DNA of 64,000 nt from JAPPHA01 sp963662815 (lineage in GTDB: Bacteria; Pseudomonadota; Alphaproteobacteria; Rhodobacterales; Rhodobacteraceae). A program made the position numbers and the translations under genes. Below, one piece after another: positions 36,015 through 45,541 of this stretch (position 1 is its first letter; the number at the start of each line of letters is the position of its first letter). The stretch lies in contig CAXXWA010000015.1 of the NCBI GenBank assembly GCA_963662815.2, positions 8,927 through 72,926 on the forward strand, given 5' to 3'. A model generated the notes under the pieces. The model saw nothing but the letters and a program-made list of their open reading frames with translations. It was not told the origin of the DNA and did not search any database.

Positions 36015-37049
36015 CTAGCCGTAGCGGTACGGCCGGCCTGCCTTGATCATGTCGGCGTTGTACTTCTTGAAGATGTCGACAACCCTGGCCTTCGTTTCGG
36101 ACTCGGCGGCGATCTCGTCCCAGAACTCGACCGCGGCCGCTTCCACGGTCGCCCATTCGTCATCGGGAATGGAGGTGAGCTGCATTTTCGTCCCGTTGAC
36201 CCGCAGATATGCCTCACCGCCCCAGTACCACCATTGCCGGTAGTAGTGGGAACTGTCCATTGTCAGCTTCAGGAGTTCCTTCAGGTGATCGGGCAGCGCG
36301 TTGTAGCTGTCCATGTTCGCGAAGAACGATCCCGCCCAGGCGCCCGAGATGTTGTTGGTCAGGAAGTAGTCCGTCACGTCGGCCCAACCGACCGTGTAGT
36401 CCTCGGTGATTCCGGACCAGGCCACACCGTCGAGTTCGCCGGTCTGGACCGCGACCTCGATGTCCTCCCAGGGAAGGGTGACCGGCACGACGCCGAACTG
36501 GCTCAGGAAGCGCCCGGCCGTGGGAAAGGTAAACACCCGCTTGCCCTTGAGATCCTCGAGGCTGTGAATTGGATCCTTGGTCGCGAAGTGGCACGGATCC
36601 CAGGCGCCCGCGGACAGGTGCTTGACCCCGACCTTGGAATACTCGGCATCCCAGATCTCGTTGAGTCCGTACTGGTTGAACAGCACCGGCACATCGAGCG
36701 AGTATCTGCTCGCAAAGGGGAAGTACCCTCCGAAGACCGTAACCTCGGTCGGCGACGCCATCGAGTCGTCGTCGGACTGCACCGCGTCGATCGTGCCCTT
36801 CTGCATCGCCCGGAACAGTTCCCCGGTCGGAACGATCTGGTCCGAGAAGAACAGTTCGATCTCCATCTCGTCTCCGGCGACCTTGTTGAAGCTTTCGATC
36901 GCCGGTTTCACCACATGCTCGGCCAGGGCCGGCCCGGCATAGGTTTGCATGCGCCAGCGAATTTTCGACTGTCCGTGCACTGCCGGTGCAGCCAGTGTCG
37001 CGGCGCCAGCCAAGCCAGCCGATGCCAGGAATTTTCTTCTCGTCGTCAT
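36015..37049 (-). CDS. TRAP transporter substrate-binding protein (DctP/TakP type, Tat signal)
   Basis: A 344-residue periplasmic binding protein. The N-terminus TTRRKFLASAGLAGAATLAAP is a twin-arginine signal, so it is exported folded. The mature part has the TRAP pattern KIRWRMQTYAGPALAEHVV and an arginine in GKRVFTFPTAGRFL at the usual ligand-gripping position. It resembles TakP-like binders of keto acids. It forms an operon with the two permease genes upstream. Confidence 0.88.
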   Translation of the reverse strand: MTTRRKFLASAGLAGAATLAAPAVHGQSKIRWRMQTYAGPALAEHVVKPAIESFNKVAGDEMEIELFFSDQIVPTGELFRAMQKGTIDAVQSDDDSMASPTEVTVFGGYFPFASRYSLDVPVLFNQYGLNEIWDAEYSKVGVKHLSAGAWDPCHFATKDPIHSLEDLKGKRVFTFPTAGRFLSQFGVVPVTLPWEDIEVAVQTGELDGVAWSGITEDYTVGWADVTDYFLTNNISGAWAGSFFANMDSYNALPDHLKELLKLTMDSSHYYRQWWYWGGEAYLRVNGTKMQLTSIPDDEWATVEAAAVEFWDEIAAESETKARVVDIFKKYNADMIKAGRPYRYG

Positions 37050-37145
37050 TTCGATCTCCCTTTCAATGGTTCCATCCGGAACCGCGTCAACTCGCGGATG
37101 CGAGAGATCGCCGGATCCGGATTCTTGATGTCGCGCCGCTGTCGT

Positions 37146-38471
37146 TCACTTCCCGTAGACATAGTCAGGCAGCCAGAGTGCCACTTCGGGAAACGACATG
37201 ACCACGGCGAGCGCCAACACCATTACGCCGACGAACGGAAAAATCGAAGTGTATATGTCACGCAACGTGATTTCCGGCGGCGCCATTGCGCGCATAAGGA
37301 ACAGGTTGTAGCCGAACGGCGGAGTCATGTAGGCGATTTGTGTCGTGATCGTGTAGAGGACGCCGTACCAGATCAGATCGAAACCGAGCACCTTGACAAG
37401 CGGAACGTAGAGCGGCGCAACGATAACGAGCATGGCCGTGTCGTCAAGGAAGGTTCCCATGACCAGGAACGAGAGCTGCATCAGGATCAGGATGACCCAG
37501 GGATTCAGCCCGAGCTGATCGGTGAAGAGATTGTCGATCGCGCGAACCGCGCCGAGACCGTCGAATACCGCCCCGAAACCGAGGGCGGCGAGAATAATCC
37601 ACATGAACATGCATGAAATCGCGAGCGTCTGGCGTACCGATACCTCGAAGACCTTCCGCGTCATCCGGCCCTTGATCACCGCCGCGGCAAATGCGGTCAT
37701 CGCTCCGATCGCGGAACTCTCGACGAGGCTTGTCCAGCCGTTGACGAACGGCACCATCATCGCCGCGAAGATCGCAACCGGCAACAACCCCGCCCTGAGC
37801 AGCCGAAGCTTTTCGCCGAAAGACACGTTTCGCCCGGCCTCGGGCAGAGGCGGCCCGAGCGCCGGCTGGATGCCGCAGCGGACTGCAATGTAGAGAACGA
37901 ACATTGCGGCCATCATCAGCCCGGGCAGTACTCCCGCCAGCCAGAGCTGACCCACGGGCTGGCGCGCGATCATGGCGTAGAGAACGAGAACGACCGACGG
38001 CGGCACGAGGATGCCGAGGGAAGATCCCGCCTGAATGACCCCGGTCACCATTTGCTTGTCGTAGCCGCGCCGCAACAGCTCCGGCAGCGCAATCGTCGCT
38101 CCGATCGCCATTCCCGCAACCGAAAGCCCGTTCATCGCCGAGATCAGCACCATGAGCCCGATCGTCCCGATCGCGAGTCCGCCCCTGACCGGACCCATCC
38201 AGACGTGGAACATCCTGTAGAGGTCGTCCGCAATCCGAGACTCGGACAGCACGTATCCCATGAAGATGAACATCGGCAGCGTCAGAAGGGGATACCACTT
38301 CATGAGCTTCATCGCCGCCGAGAAGGGAATGTCCGCGCCGCCGCTGCCTCCCCAAAGAAGGATCGCCGAAATCGCCGCCACTGCGCCGATCGCGCCGAAG
38401 ACGCGCTGTCCGGTCATCAGCATCAGCATCATGAGCGAGAACATCAGGATGGCGATCAACTCGTAGGACAT
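37146..38471 (-). CDS. dctM: TRAP transporter large permease (DctM)
   Basis: A 441-residue membrane protein with about 12 helices. It carries family segments GSSLGILVPPSVVLVLYAMI and FMGTFLDD-like (VMGTFLDDTAMLVIVAPL). The start 38471 (MSYELIAILMF) overlaps the stop of the small permease as TGATG. The much longer open frame reaching 39026 is an unconserved read-through in the small-permease region and is rejected. It uses a sodium or proton gradient to take up the ligand delivered by the Tat-exported binding protein. Confidence 0.92.
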   Translation of the reverse strand: MSYELIAILMFSLMMLMLMTGQRVFGAIGAVAAISAILLWGGSGGADIPFSAAMKLMKWYPLLTLPMFIFMGYVLSESRIADDLYRMFHVWMGPVRGGLAIGTIGLMVLISAMNGLSVAGMAIGATIALPELLRRGYDKQMVTGVIQAGSSLGILVPPSVVLVLYAMIARQPVGQLWLAGVLPGLMMAAMFVLYIAVRCGIQPALGPPLPEAGRNVSFGEKLRLLRAGLLPVAIFAAMMVPFVNGWTSLVESSAIGAMTAFAAAVIKGRMTRKVFEVSVRQTLAISCMFMWIILAALGFGAVFDGLGAVRAIDNLFTDQLGLNPWVILILMQLSFLVMGTFLDDTAMLVIVAPLYVPLVKVLGFDLIWYGVLYTITTQIAYMTPPFGYNLFLMRAMAPPEITLRDIYTSIFPFVGVMVLALAVVMSFPEVALWLPDYVYGK

Positions 38472-38977
38472 CAGAGTTCCTCTCCCCTGATCTTCGCCAG
38501 ATCCTTGATGAGTTCGGAAACCGCCTGCAGGATCATCAGCAGAATTCCTGCGCACATGACGAGCTTGATCGGCCAAAGCAGGGGACGCCAGGCGGTCGGA
38601 TTGCGTTCGTTGTACTGTATGGAATAGGTCGTGCTCTCGATGGCACCGTAGAACAGCACGCCGAGATAGAATACAAGGAAGAGGACCGTGAAGGCGTCGA
38701 ACCAGGCCTTTTTCTTCGCGGACCAGCTTCCGTAAAAGAGATCCATCCTGACGTTTGCGCCGAGCTGAATCGAGTACGGGCCGCCAAGTATGTAGTAGGC
38801 GACCATCGCAAACTGTGCGACTTCTAGCGTCCAGAGCGAAGGCAGAAAGAAAGTCTTCGAGATCGACGACCAGAGCAGCACGCCGACCATGAAGAATATT
38901 CCGTACATCACGACACGGCCCAGGCGGTAGTTTACCGCATCGACCGTCCGGACGTAAGCGCTTGCTAGCCGGCGCAT
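38471..38977 (-). CDS. dctQ: TRAP transporter small permease (DctQ)
   Basis: A 168-residue four-helix membrane protein with GIFFMVGVLLWSSISKTFF, VAQFAMVAYYILGGPY and VRMDLFYGSWSAKKKAWFD, the latter typical of DctQ. Start 38977 (MRRLASAYVRTVD) was chosen; an ATG at 39046 would add 23 residues of no membrane or family character. It is translationally coupled to dctM. Confidence 0.85.
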   Translation of the reverse strand: MRRLASAYVRTVDAVNYRLGRVVMYGIFFMVGVLLWSSISKTFFLPSLWTLEVAQFAMVAYYILGGPYSIQLGANVRMDLFYGSWSAKKKAWFDAFTVLFLVFYLGVLFYGAIESTTYSIQYNERNPTAWRPLLWPIKLVMCAGILLMILQAVSELIKDLAKIRGEEL

Positions 38978-40247
38978 TCCCGAACCGGCCGCCCCGGTTT
39001 CCGTACCGTGCAAGCACAGGCTGCATCCGGATTCGCCGCCGGGCATTCAGCCGTCTCCCGCCGCAGAGGGGCCGAAGCGATCAGGTCAAACCGGAACTCT
39101 GGCATCACCATCAAGAAACCGTTTTCATCTCCGGGCGTCCCGAGTGTGCGGGCAACGCCATTCCGACGACAATAAGGCCGATCGCTCCGCGCGTCGAGAC
39201 ACGACCTTCCGCCTTCCGCCTGTCGTTGAACACACGGGAGGAGGTTCAGCGTCATGCAGGAATTCGGAACCCGGCTTCGGCCCGGTTTCCGTGGAGGCGG
39301 CTGCGAATCCACATAGTCCGGCGACAGCCGGATGTCACCCGGGACCGGGCTGCAAGGCCGAAGGCGTTTCTTGCAGACACGGCGGTTGCGGCGCAAATGT
39401 TGCAACGATTACCCGTAATTCCAGCTGTTGCCTTCTCAGGCAACTGCCGGATAGACCGCACCCTGGCCAAGTACCGCACGGTCTGATTCCTTGCTACGGC
39501 CCGTGCGGGAACGCCGAAAATGATCATGGCTCCACAGAGGATCCGGAATCCAAAAGCCGCCCCCTTTCCCCGGCTGGCGGCGCCGCTGCTTCAATGCACC
39601 CATCGCGAGAACAGCGCACCCGCCGTCAGCTCCATCGGCACTCCGAAGTCGGTGGTCGCGAGCGGAAGCTGCAGGGAGCTGACCGGAACTCGGCGGAACC
39701 CGCTCACCTCGGAGGCCCTGCCGAGCCCGATTCGCCCTTCGGAGGCGGTACGGCCCCTGCGCGGTTCGTGGACGCTTTGCTCGTTCCTGTCCCGGAGCTT
39801 GCCGACTGCGCGCTTCCGCGTTGGCCGGCCAACGCCGAACGCGGCCTGAGGGTCGCTGCGCCGGACGCCGCAAGCCTTTTCAGCCCGGATCCGAATCTCC
39901 GGCAGGTCATCCTCGTCGTGGAAGTCGAACGGCCCGAGGTTCGAGAAGTTGTCGGTCGGGTCATCGACGAATGCGGATTAGAAGCGCGACGATCCGATTC
40001 GGACAGCATCCGGCGGGTGGATCGGGAGCGTGTACACGGGGGCTCGGGTTGAAGACAGCATCCATATTTCTTCGGCACTCTTCCGCACCGCCTTTCAAGC
40101 CGGGATTCTGCGGGTATTCCCTGTTTTGCGTGAAAACGGCCTCGGGAGCGCTCGAAATCAGTTCACGAGGTCTGGACATCCGAAATCGTCCTGACACTTT
40201 GTTTGCAATCAGCCATTCTGCAGCGCAGTCGACCGATTGGCGAAGAG
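38978..40247. other. 1.27-kb gene-poor region
   Basis: Open frames are present on both strands but none has a recognisable family or good ribosome site. It separates the minus-strand TRAP operon from the plus-strand Uma2 gene and probably contains both promoters. Like other gene-poor stretches here it looks like decayed coding DNA. Confidence 0.5.
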
Positions 40248-40859
40248 ATGAGCAAAGCAGAGCGCATTGCGAAAGTGCCTCGGACGGCAACCTATCGGGA
40301 CGTTCTGGACGCTCCGCCCCACGTGGTGGCTGAAGTGGTCGCAGGCACGCTGCATGTGCAGCCAAGACCGGCCAAGCGCCATGCCTGGGCAAGCTCGGGA
40401 CTGGGGATGAAGATCGGCCCGCCATTCAACTACGGCGACGGCGGCCCGGGCGGGTGGTGGATCATCGACGAGCCCGAACTGCACCTGGGCGAGGACATCG
40501 TTGTTCCGGACATTGCGGGCTGGCGGCGCGAAACCATGTCCGAGGACATGGACGGGGCCTATTTCGCGCAGGCGCCGGACTGGGTATGCGAGGTGCTGTC
40601 TCCGTCGACCAGACAGTTCGACCAGGGCGAGAAGCGGGCTGTCTATGCCCGGGAGAAAGTTCCCCATCTCTGGTTCGTCGACCCCGACGTGCGGACGCTG
40701 GAGGCCTTCGAGCTTCGCGGCGGCCTGTGGGTGCTGCTTGCAACGCTTGTCGGCGATGCCCCGGTGTCGCTGCCGCCCTTTGATGCGGTCTCCTTCCCTC
40801 TCGGCGCCCTCTGGCCGGAGGTTGTGGCGGCCGGCATCGGGGACGGCGGGGATACGTGA
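40248..40859 (+). CDS. Uma2-family PD-(D/E)XK nuclease-like protein
   Basis: A 203-residue protein of the Uma2/DUF820 family, a restriction-endonuclease-like fold expanded in cyanobacteria and scattered in other bacteria. Core motifs are ELHLGEDIVVPDIAGWRRE (the metal-binding D residue), PDWVCEVLSPSTRQFDQGEKR and YAREKVPHLWFVDPDVRTLE. Start 40248 follows GAAGAG; an upstream start at 40203 is less likely. Function is unknown; many members sit near mobile DNA. Here it lies between two gene-poor stretches, next to one copy of a dispersed repeat. Confidence 0.85.
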   Translation: MSKAERIAKVPRTATYRDVLDAPPHVVAEVVAGTLHVQPRPAKRHAWASSGLGMKIGPPFNYGDGGPGGWWIIDEPELHLGEDIVVPDIAGWRRETMSEDMDGAYFAQAPDWVCEVLSPSTRQFDQGEKRAVYAREKVPHLWFVDPDVRTLEAFELRGGLWVLLATLVGDAPVSLPPFDAVSFPLGALWPEVVAAGIGDGGDT

Positions 40860-41812
40860 CAACAGTGGAGAAGCCGCGGCCTGCAATCGCCGTGGCTTCC
40901 TGCCCGGATCGGGTGCGTCCATCGCCTGGGTGAAACCCGGACTGCGTGCGAACGAGCCCGGTTTGCCTGCAATCACCGGTCTGAACCCGTTTTGTTTGCT
41001 AACGGGTCGTGTCGGAAATCGCGGTTTTCCGGAATGGGCAAAGCGGAAAACCGGCAGCACGCCAACCTCGCGAAAGCGCTCGGCTCCGGGGCGGCGGAAC
41101 CATGGCCCGCTGCGGAATCTTCCGAAGCCTGTTCCGGGACGGCGACGACATCCGGTTTAACAGGACGCATCTGTCGCGGGCGCTCCTCCTCCTGCCGGCG
41201 CATCCGGAAGCGCTTCCGGCGCTCCCGGTTCAGCCTTCGTCACGCCTCGGTATTCGCATGCCGGCGGTTGGCCTCGCGGCGGCCTTCCCTGCTGCAGGAC
41301 TTCGAGCAGTACTGGTGACCGTGATTGCAGCGTGCGAAGAGAATGATCTGGACGCACCACCGTTTGCAGATGAAGAGCCGGCCCCGTAAATGCGTCCGCG
41401 CCGTCAGAGCGGGGTGGGCTCGTGCGCCGAACTGCCTGATGATGGGCAGGGACCAGGTCGTCGCGACCGGTTCTCCGGGTGAGGCGCTGGTGTTCTTGCC
41501 GTGAATATGGTCGGCGCCGGATTGCTTTTTCCGACGCCGATGCTGCACCCTTTTGCCGGAAACCGCGACCCCGGATCGGAACCCGTAGCTCGACAGGGCC
41601 GACGACAGCGCCACCCGAACCGGACGGCGGGAGCGTTCCGCGTCCGTCGCCGGGAATCGCGAACGGGACCGCGAATATACCGCCAAAGGCCGAAACGTCA
41701 TCGCAACCCGGAAAAGACGGGACGCCTAAGCAACAGGGCCGCGGTGGACGACGAACAGCTACGTCGGATTTCATTGGCTCAATTGCGGGAAACTGACATC
41801 CCGTGGATCAAC
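40860..41812. other. gene-poor region with repeat copy
   Basis: About 950 bases downstream of the Uma2 gene. It contains the dispersed repeat at 40981-41070. No protein family was recognised in the remainder and no RNA gene was seen. Confidence 0.5.
40981..41070. repeat. diverged dispersed repeat, copy 1
   Basis: Aligned without gaps to 49641-49730, about 63 of 90 bases agree by eye, including CCCGTTTTGT and TTTCCGGAATG. On the minus strand both copies can be read as related short peptides (FAHSGK / SAHSGK and KTGSDR / KTGPVR endings), but no gene was identified. It may be the relic of a mobile or duplicated element. Confidence 0.55.
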
Positions 41813-43567
41813 CTACGTACGCCCAACGGTTGTTCGACCCGGCTCTTCCGCGCGAACCGTCACGATGTCGGTGTCGTGATACTGCTGGTGGCGAACCGAC
41901 GACGCGAGGTGCCGCAACAGCCGGAGCGAGACTTCCTGTTCGATCGCGTCCTCTTCCGCCTGTTCGCTGAGTAGCGCAAGCCGATCCTGAAGGTTTCCCC
42001 CGCCCGTCGAGGCGACGAACTCGAGGATTGCACCATCCTCCTCCTTGCGCGCTGTCAGGAGCAGGCGCCGCCGCTCGGGCCCCTCTCCGGCTTCATCCTT
42101 CCGCATGAGCGTCAGCAATGTCTCCTCGGCGACCGCATCGAGGCGATCCGCCATCGCCGTGTCCCAGCCGCTACGGGACGCGAACTCGGCAAGCACCTTC
42201 CTGATATTCTCCAGGGCCGAGACGTCCAACTCTACTTCGATCCGGCTGCGGCGCGGTTTCGTCAACTCCACGAAAATGGTCATTACGATGGCCGCGAGGC
42301 CGCCAGCCACCATGCCGTTGTGCAGATGAGGTCCGGCAAGCGCCGTTATGTACTCAGGAAACACCACGCCATTCTGGAAGCCAACTCCGACCCAGAACGA
42401 GACTCCCGTGATCGTGCCCTTGCGATAGTCGATCCCGTCCTGAACGATTATTCTCATGCCGATCACGAAAATGGTTGCCATCATTACGGTGATGAATGCC
42501 GCGACGACCGGACCCGGTATCGCAAGGATCACGGCAAGCGCTTTGGGAAGGAACGCCAGCGCAATGATCGCCAACCCGTAGGCGACTCCGATTTGGCGGG
42601 AGCTGATCCCGGTGAGCTCGATCATCGACGTGCCCGTCGGCCGGAACCCGATCGGCATCGTGCCGGCGAGGCTGGACAACAGATTGCCGGTCACGTCCGC
42701 GGCCACTGCGCCTTGTGTCGTTCGAAAATCCACCGCCCTTGGCGGAGACCACGATACGCGCTGGACGGCGACAGAGCCGCTGATCGTTTGGATCGTGCAT
42801 ACCACTGCGATGAACAGAAATGCCGGAAGAAGGCCCCAGAAGGCCGGTCCGAAGGCGAAATCAAGGCCCGGCCACTGCGCTTTGGGAAGACCCACCCACG
42901 AAGCTTCGGCAACGCGGTCGATGTCGTAAAGACCGAAGGAGCCGGCGACCAGCGAACCGGCGACGATGCCTATGACCGGCGCCCAGAGACGCAATGGACC
43001 CTTCGCCTTCAGCACGATGGCGGCGATGACGACAAGGGTCGCGAGAGTACTGAGCGGAGCCGCCGACGGCGGGGCCCCGGCCGGAACGTTGTTCAGCTGG
43101 AGGAAGATTACCGGCATCACCGTGACCGGGGTCAGCATAATGACCGTTCCCATGACGGTAGGCGTCAGAATCCGCCGGAACAGCGAGAGCCGGGCAGAAA
43201 ACAAGAACTGGAAGAACGACAGGGCAAGCATCAGGACGGCGAGCAACGCGGGACCGCCTTCGGTCAGAGCCGCTATGCAAACCGCGATCGAGGCCCCGGA
43301 CGTCCCCGTCACGAGGATGTAGCCGGCGCCGATCCGGCCGACTCGGATTGCCTGCAGGATCGTGACCACGCCGCAGATCATGACAGATGCTGAGACCGCC
43401 CACAGCACGAGTGATTCGGCCTGACCCGCAGCGCGGAACACGACCGTCGGCATCAGCACGAGGCCGGGTATGGCCAGACCCGAGATCTGCAGGCCGAGAC
43501 CAGCCGCAAGCACCGCCCGAATCTTCTTGTCGGGATTTCGGCCGGTGTCGGACGAGTCAGCGGTCAT
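41813..43567 (-). CDS. NCS2-family nucleobase permease with C-terminal RsbW-like domain
   Basis: A 584-residue protein. Residues about 15-435 form a 14-helix NCS2 (uracil/xanthine) permease, with LTGTSGASI-like (VTGTSGASIAVC), PFLFIAVVCTIQTISGSVAV-like and ELTGISSRQIGVAYG segments. At the TM8 position where UraA has a key Glu, the sequence reads IQTISGS, so ligand binding may differ. Residues 439-584 are a soluble domain whose order of strands and helices (RIEVELD; ALENIRKVLAEFASRSG; LDAVAEETLLTL; RRLLLTARKEED; ILEFVASTGGGN; VSLRLLRHLASSV) resembles the anti-sigma-type HATPase fold. The N-box Asn and the DxG Asp are not conserved, so ATP binding is doubtful. It follows a TRAP operon by 111 bases. 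Confidence 0.8.
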   Translation of the reverse strand: MTADSSDTGRNPDKKIRAVLAAGLGLQISGLAIPGLVLMPTVVFRAAGQAESLVLWAVSASVMICGVVTILQAIRVGRIGAGYILVTGTSGASIAVCIAALTEGGPALLAVLMLALSFFQFLFSARLSLFRRILTPTVMGTVIMLTPVTVMPVIFLQLNNVPAGAPPSAAPLSTLATLVVIAAIVLKAKGPLRLWAPVIGIVAGSLVAGSFGLYDIDRVAEASWVGLPKAQWPGLDFAFGPAFWGLLPAFLFIAVVCTIQTISGSVAVQRVSWSPPRAVDFRTTQGAVAADVTGNLLSSLAGTMPIGFRPTGTSMIELTGISSRQIGVAYGLAIIALAFLPKALAVILAIPGPVVAAFITVMMATIFVIGMRIIVQDGIDYRKGTITGVSFWVGVGFQNGVVFPEYITALAGPHLHNGMVAGGLAAIVMTIFVELTKPRRSRIEVELDVSALENIRKVLAEFASRSGWDTAMADRLDAVAEETLLTLMRKDEAGEGPERRRLLLTARKEEDGAILEFVASTGGGNLQDRLALLSEQAEEDAIEQEVSLRLLRHLASSVRHQQYHDTDIVTVRAEEPGRTTVGRT

Positions 43568-43678
43568 GTCTTCGGCGACTGCCGGAATCGCTTCTAGTCG
43601 ACAGCTCCGGGGCGCATCCTTCGGAATGACGGAAACGTGCGGGGAACTCTATTGCGATTTCCATTCGAAGACGAGACA

Positions 43679-44995
43679 TCAGAGCCGTCCCGGGAGCCAG
43701 ATGCAGGTCGCGGGCACTGCCAGAATGATCGCGACGCGGACGATATCGCTCAGAAGGAAGGGAAACACGCCCCGGAACGAATCGCCGAGCGGAACGTCGT
43801 CGGCCAGGGAGTTGATCACGTAGACGTTCAGGCCGATCGGCGGGGTGATCAGCCCGACCTCGACGACGATCAGGGTCAGGATCCCGAACCAGATGGCAAT
43901 CTCCTCCTCCGTAAGGCCGAAATCGAGTCCGGTGACGACGGGAAAGAAGACCGGAACTGTCAGAAGAATCATGGCCAAGCTATCCATGACGCAGCCGAGA
44001 ATGAGATATACGAGCAGGATTCCGATCAGGATCGACATCGGCGCCAGTCCCGATTCCGCGAAGGCGTCAGCCAGTTCGACCGGGATCTGGGACAAGGCGA
44101 GAAAGCCGTTATAGACCTCGGCGCCGATCAGGATTAGAAAAACCGCCGCCGTGGCCCGCGCGGTCTCGAGCACGCTCGTGACGAAGCCCGCCCAGTTCAG
44201 CCGCCCGGAGAATGACGCAAGCAGGAAGGTGGACGCAGCCCCGATCGCCGCGCCCTCGGTCGGGGTGAACACGCCGAGATAGATGCCGCCGATGACCAAA
44301 AGAAAGATCGCCGCGACCGGCAAAACCGGACGCAGGCTAAGCACTCGCTCGCGCAAGGGCGCGGCCGGAACGACCGGAGCCGATTCCGGGTGGAACCGGA
44401 CGTACATGCTGACCGCCACGGAATAGCCGAGCGTCGCGATGACGCCGGGAATCAGCGCGGCGAAGAACAGCTTGCCGACCGACTGCTCGGTGATGATCGC
44501 GTAGATCACCAGGATCACCGAGGGCGGAATCAAGATGCCGAGGGTTCCGCCTGCGGCCAGCGCGCCGGTGGCCAGCGCCCCGGAGTAGCCGCTGCGCTTC
44601 ATCTCGGGCAACGCCACTGACGCCATCGTCGCCGCGGTCGCGAACGACGACCCGCAGATGGAGCCGAACGCTGCGCACCCGCAAACGGTCGAGATCGCCA
44701 GCCCTCCGCGGCGGTGCCCCACCCAAGCGCGGGCCGAGTCGAACAGCGAGCGGCCGAGGCCTGCGCGCGTGGCGAACTGACCCATCAGCAGAAACAGCGG
44801 AAGCACCGAGAGAGTATAGCCGGAGGTTCTGCCGAACGGCGCGGTGTTGAGCAGGCCGAGAAACGCCGGCCAACCCGCGAGCGCGGCGAACCCGAAGCCG
44901 CCGACCGCGAACATCGCGATTGCGACCGGCATCCGAAGCGCGATCAGCACCAGGCAGACGCCGAACAGGAGTCCGCCGAACTCGATGTCGCTCAT
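43679..44995 (-). CDS. dctM: TRAP transporter large permease (DctM)
   Basis: A 438-residue membrane protein with about 12 helices. Family segments: GGTLGILIPPSVILVIYAII, FTPTEGAAIGAAS and GCVMDSLAMILLTVPVFFP. Its start overlaps the stop of the small permease gene by four bases (ATGA). Ligand unknown. Confidence 0.92.
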   Translation of the reverse strand: MSDIEFGGLLFGVCLVLIALRMPVAIAMFAVGGFGFAALAGWPAFLGLLNTAPFGRTSGYTLSVLPLFLLMGQFATRAGLGRSLFDSARAWVGHRRGGLAISTVCGCAAFGSICGSSFATAATMASVALPEMKRSGYSGALATGALAAGGTLGILIPPSVILVIYAIITEQSVGKLFFAALIPGVIATLGYSVAVSMYVRFHPESAPVVPAAPLRERVLSLRPVLPVAAIFLLVIGGIYLGVFTPTEGAAIGAASTFLLASFSGRLNWAGFVTSVLETARATAAVFLILIGAEVYNGFLALSQIPVELADAFAESGLAPMSILIGILLVYLILGCVMDSLAMILLTVPVFFPVVTGLDFGLTEEEIAIWFGILTLIVVEVGLITPPIGLNVYVINSLADDVPLGDSFRGVFPFLLSDIVRVAIILAVPATCIWLPGRL

Positions 44996-45531
44996 CTGCC
45001 GAGTGCGCGGAGATGGCGGTAGAAGACCCAGACGCAGACGGCGGTCAGCAGCGCGGCCCCCGGAAGCGCGGCGACATAGCCCAACCAGACCGGAATGCCG
45101 AGAAAAAGCGTCGTCTCGCCGTCTTCGAACTTGTGCATGCCTCCGACAAAGAGACGCCAGGTGATCAGCGCCGCGACCGCCGTGAAGGCGAGACTGTGCG
45201 CCGTGTCCAGCGCCATCCGAACACGCGGGCGCATCCGTCCGGTGAAGAACTCGACGACGATGTTGGAGTTCTTCATGTGGCAGTACGGAAAGAAGGCGAA
45301 TACCGCGACTCCGCAGGCAAGCTCCGTGATCTCGTAGTCCCCGGGGATCGGCGCATCAAAGAGGTGGCGCCCGAGAACGCTGACCCCGGTCATCGCCACG
45401 ACGGCGGAAATGAGCATGCCGCCCGCCACCGCCAAAGCCCTCGTCAACCGCTCGAAAACAATGCCGACGCGGCGTTCCGCCGAATACGGAGCCGATCCGC
45501 CAAGCCGAACTCCCGCCCAGTCGTCCGTCAC
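44992..45531 (-). CDS. dctQ: TRAP transporter small permease (DctQ)
   Basis: A 179-residue membrane protein with four helices (ALAVAGGMLISAVVAMTGVS, ACGVAVFAFFPYCHM, AFTAVAALITWRLF, AALPGAALLTAVCVWVF) and the DctQ-like NIVVEFFTGRM. Start GTG 45531 (VTDDWAG) with GGCAGGCGG just upstream; longer starts reach back into the binding-protein gene. Ten bases separate it from the binding-protein stop. Confidence 0.85.
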   Translation of the reverse strand: MTDDWAGVRLGGSAPYSAERRVGIVFERLTRALAVAGGMLISAVVAMTGVSVLGRHLFDAPIPGDYEITELACGVAVFAFFPYCHMKNSNIVVEFFTGRMRPRVRMALDTAHSLAFTAVAALITWRLFVGGMHKFEDGETTLFLGIPVWLGYVAALPGAALLTAVCVWVFYRHLRALGR

Positions 45532-45541
45532 CCGCCTGCCA

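Noticed and set aside
38472..39026. N-terminal extension of the first dctM gene
   Set aside because: It covers the dctQ gene in another frame and lacks similarity; the TGATG start at 38471 is clearly better.
39144..40052. Open frame of about 302 codons in the 39-40 kb gap
   Set aside because: No family, no ribosome site, and composition typical of random GC-rich frames on both strands.
43568..43678. Possible purine riboswitch upstream of the NCS2 permease
   Set aside because: No purine-riboswitch core or paired P2/P3 loops could be found.
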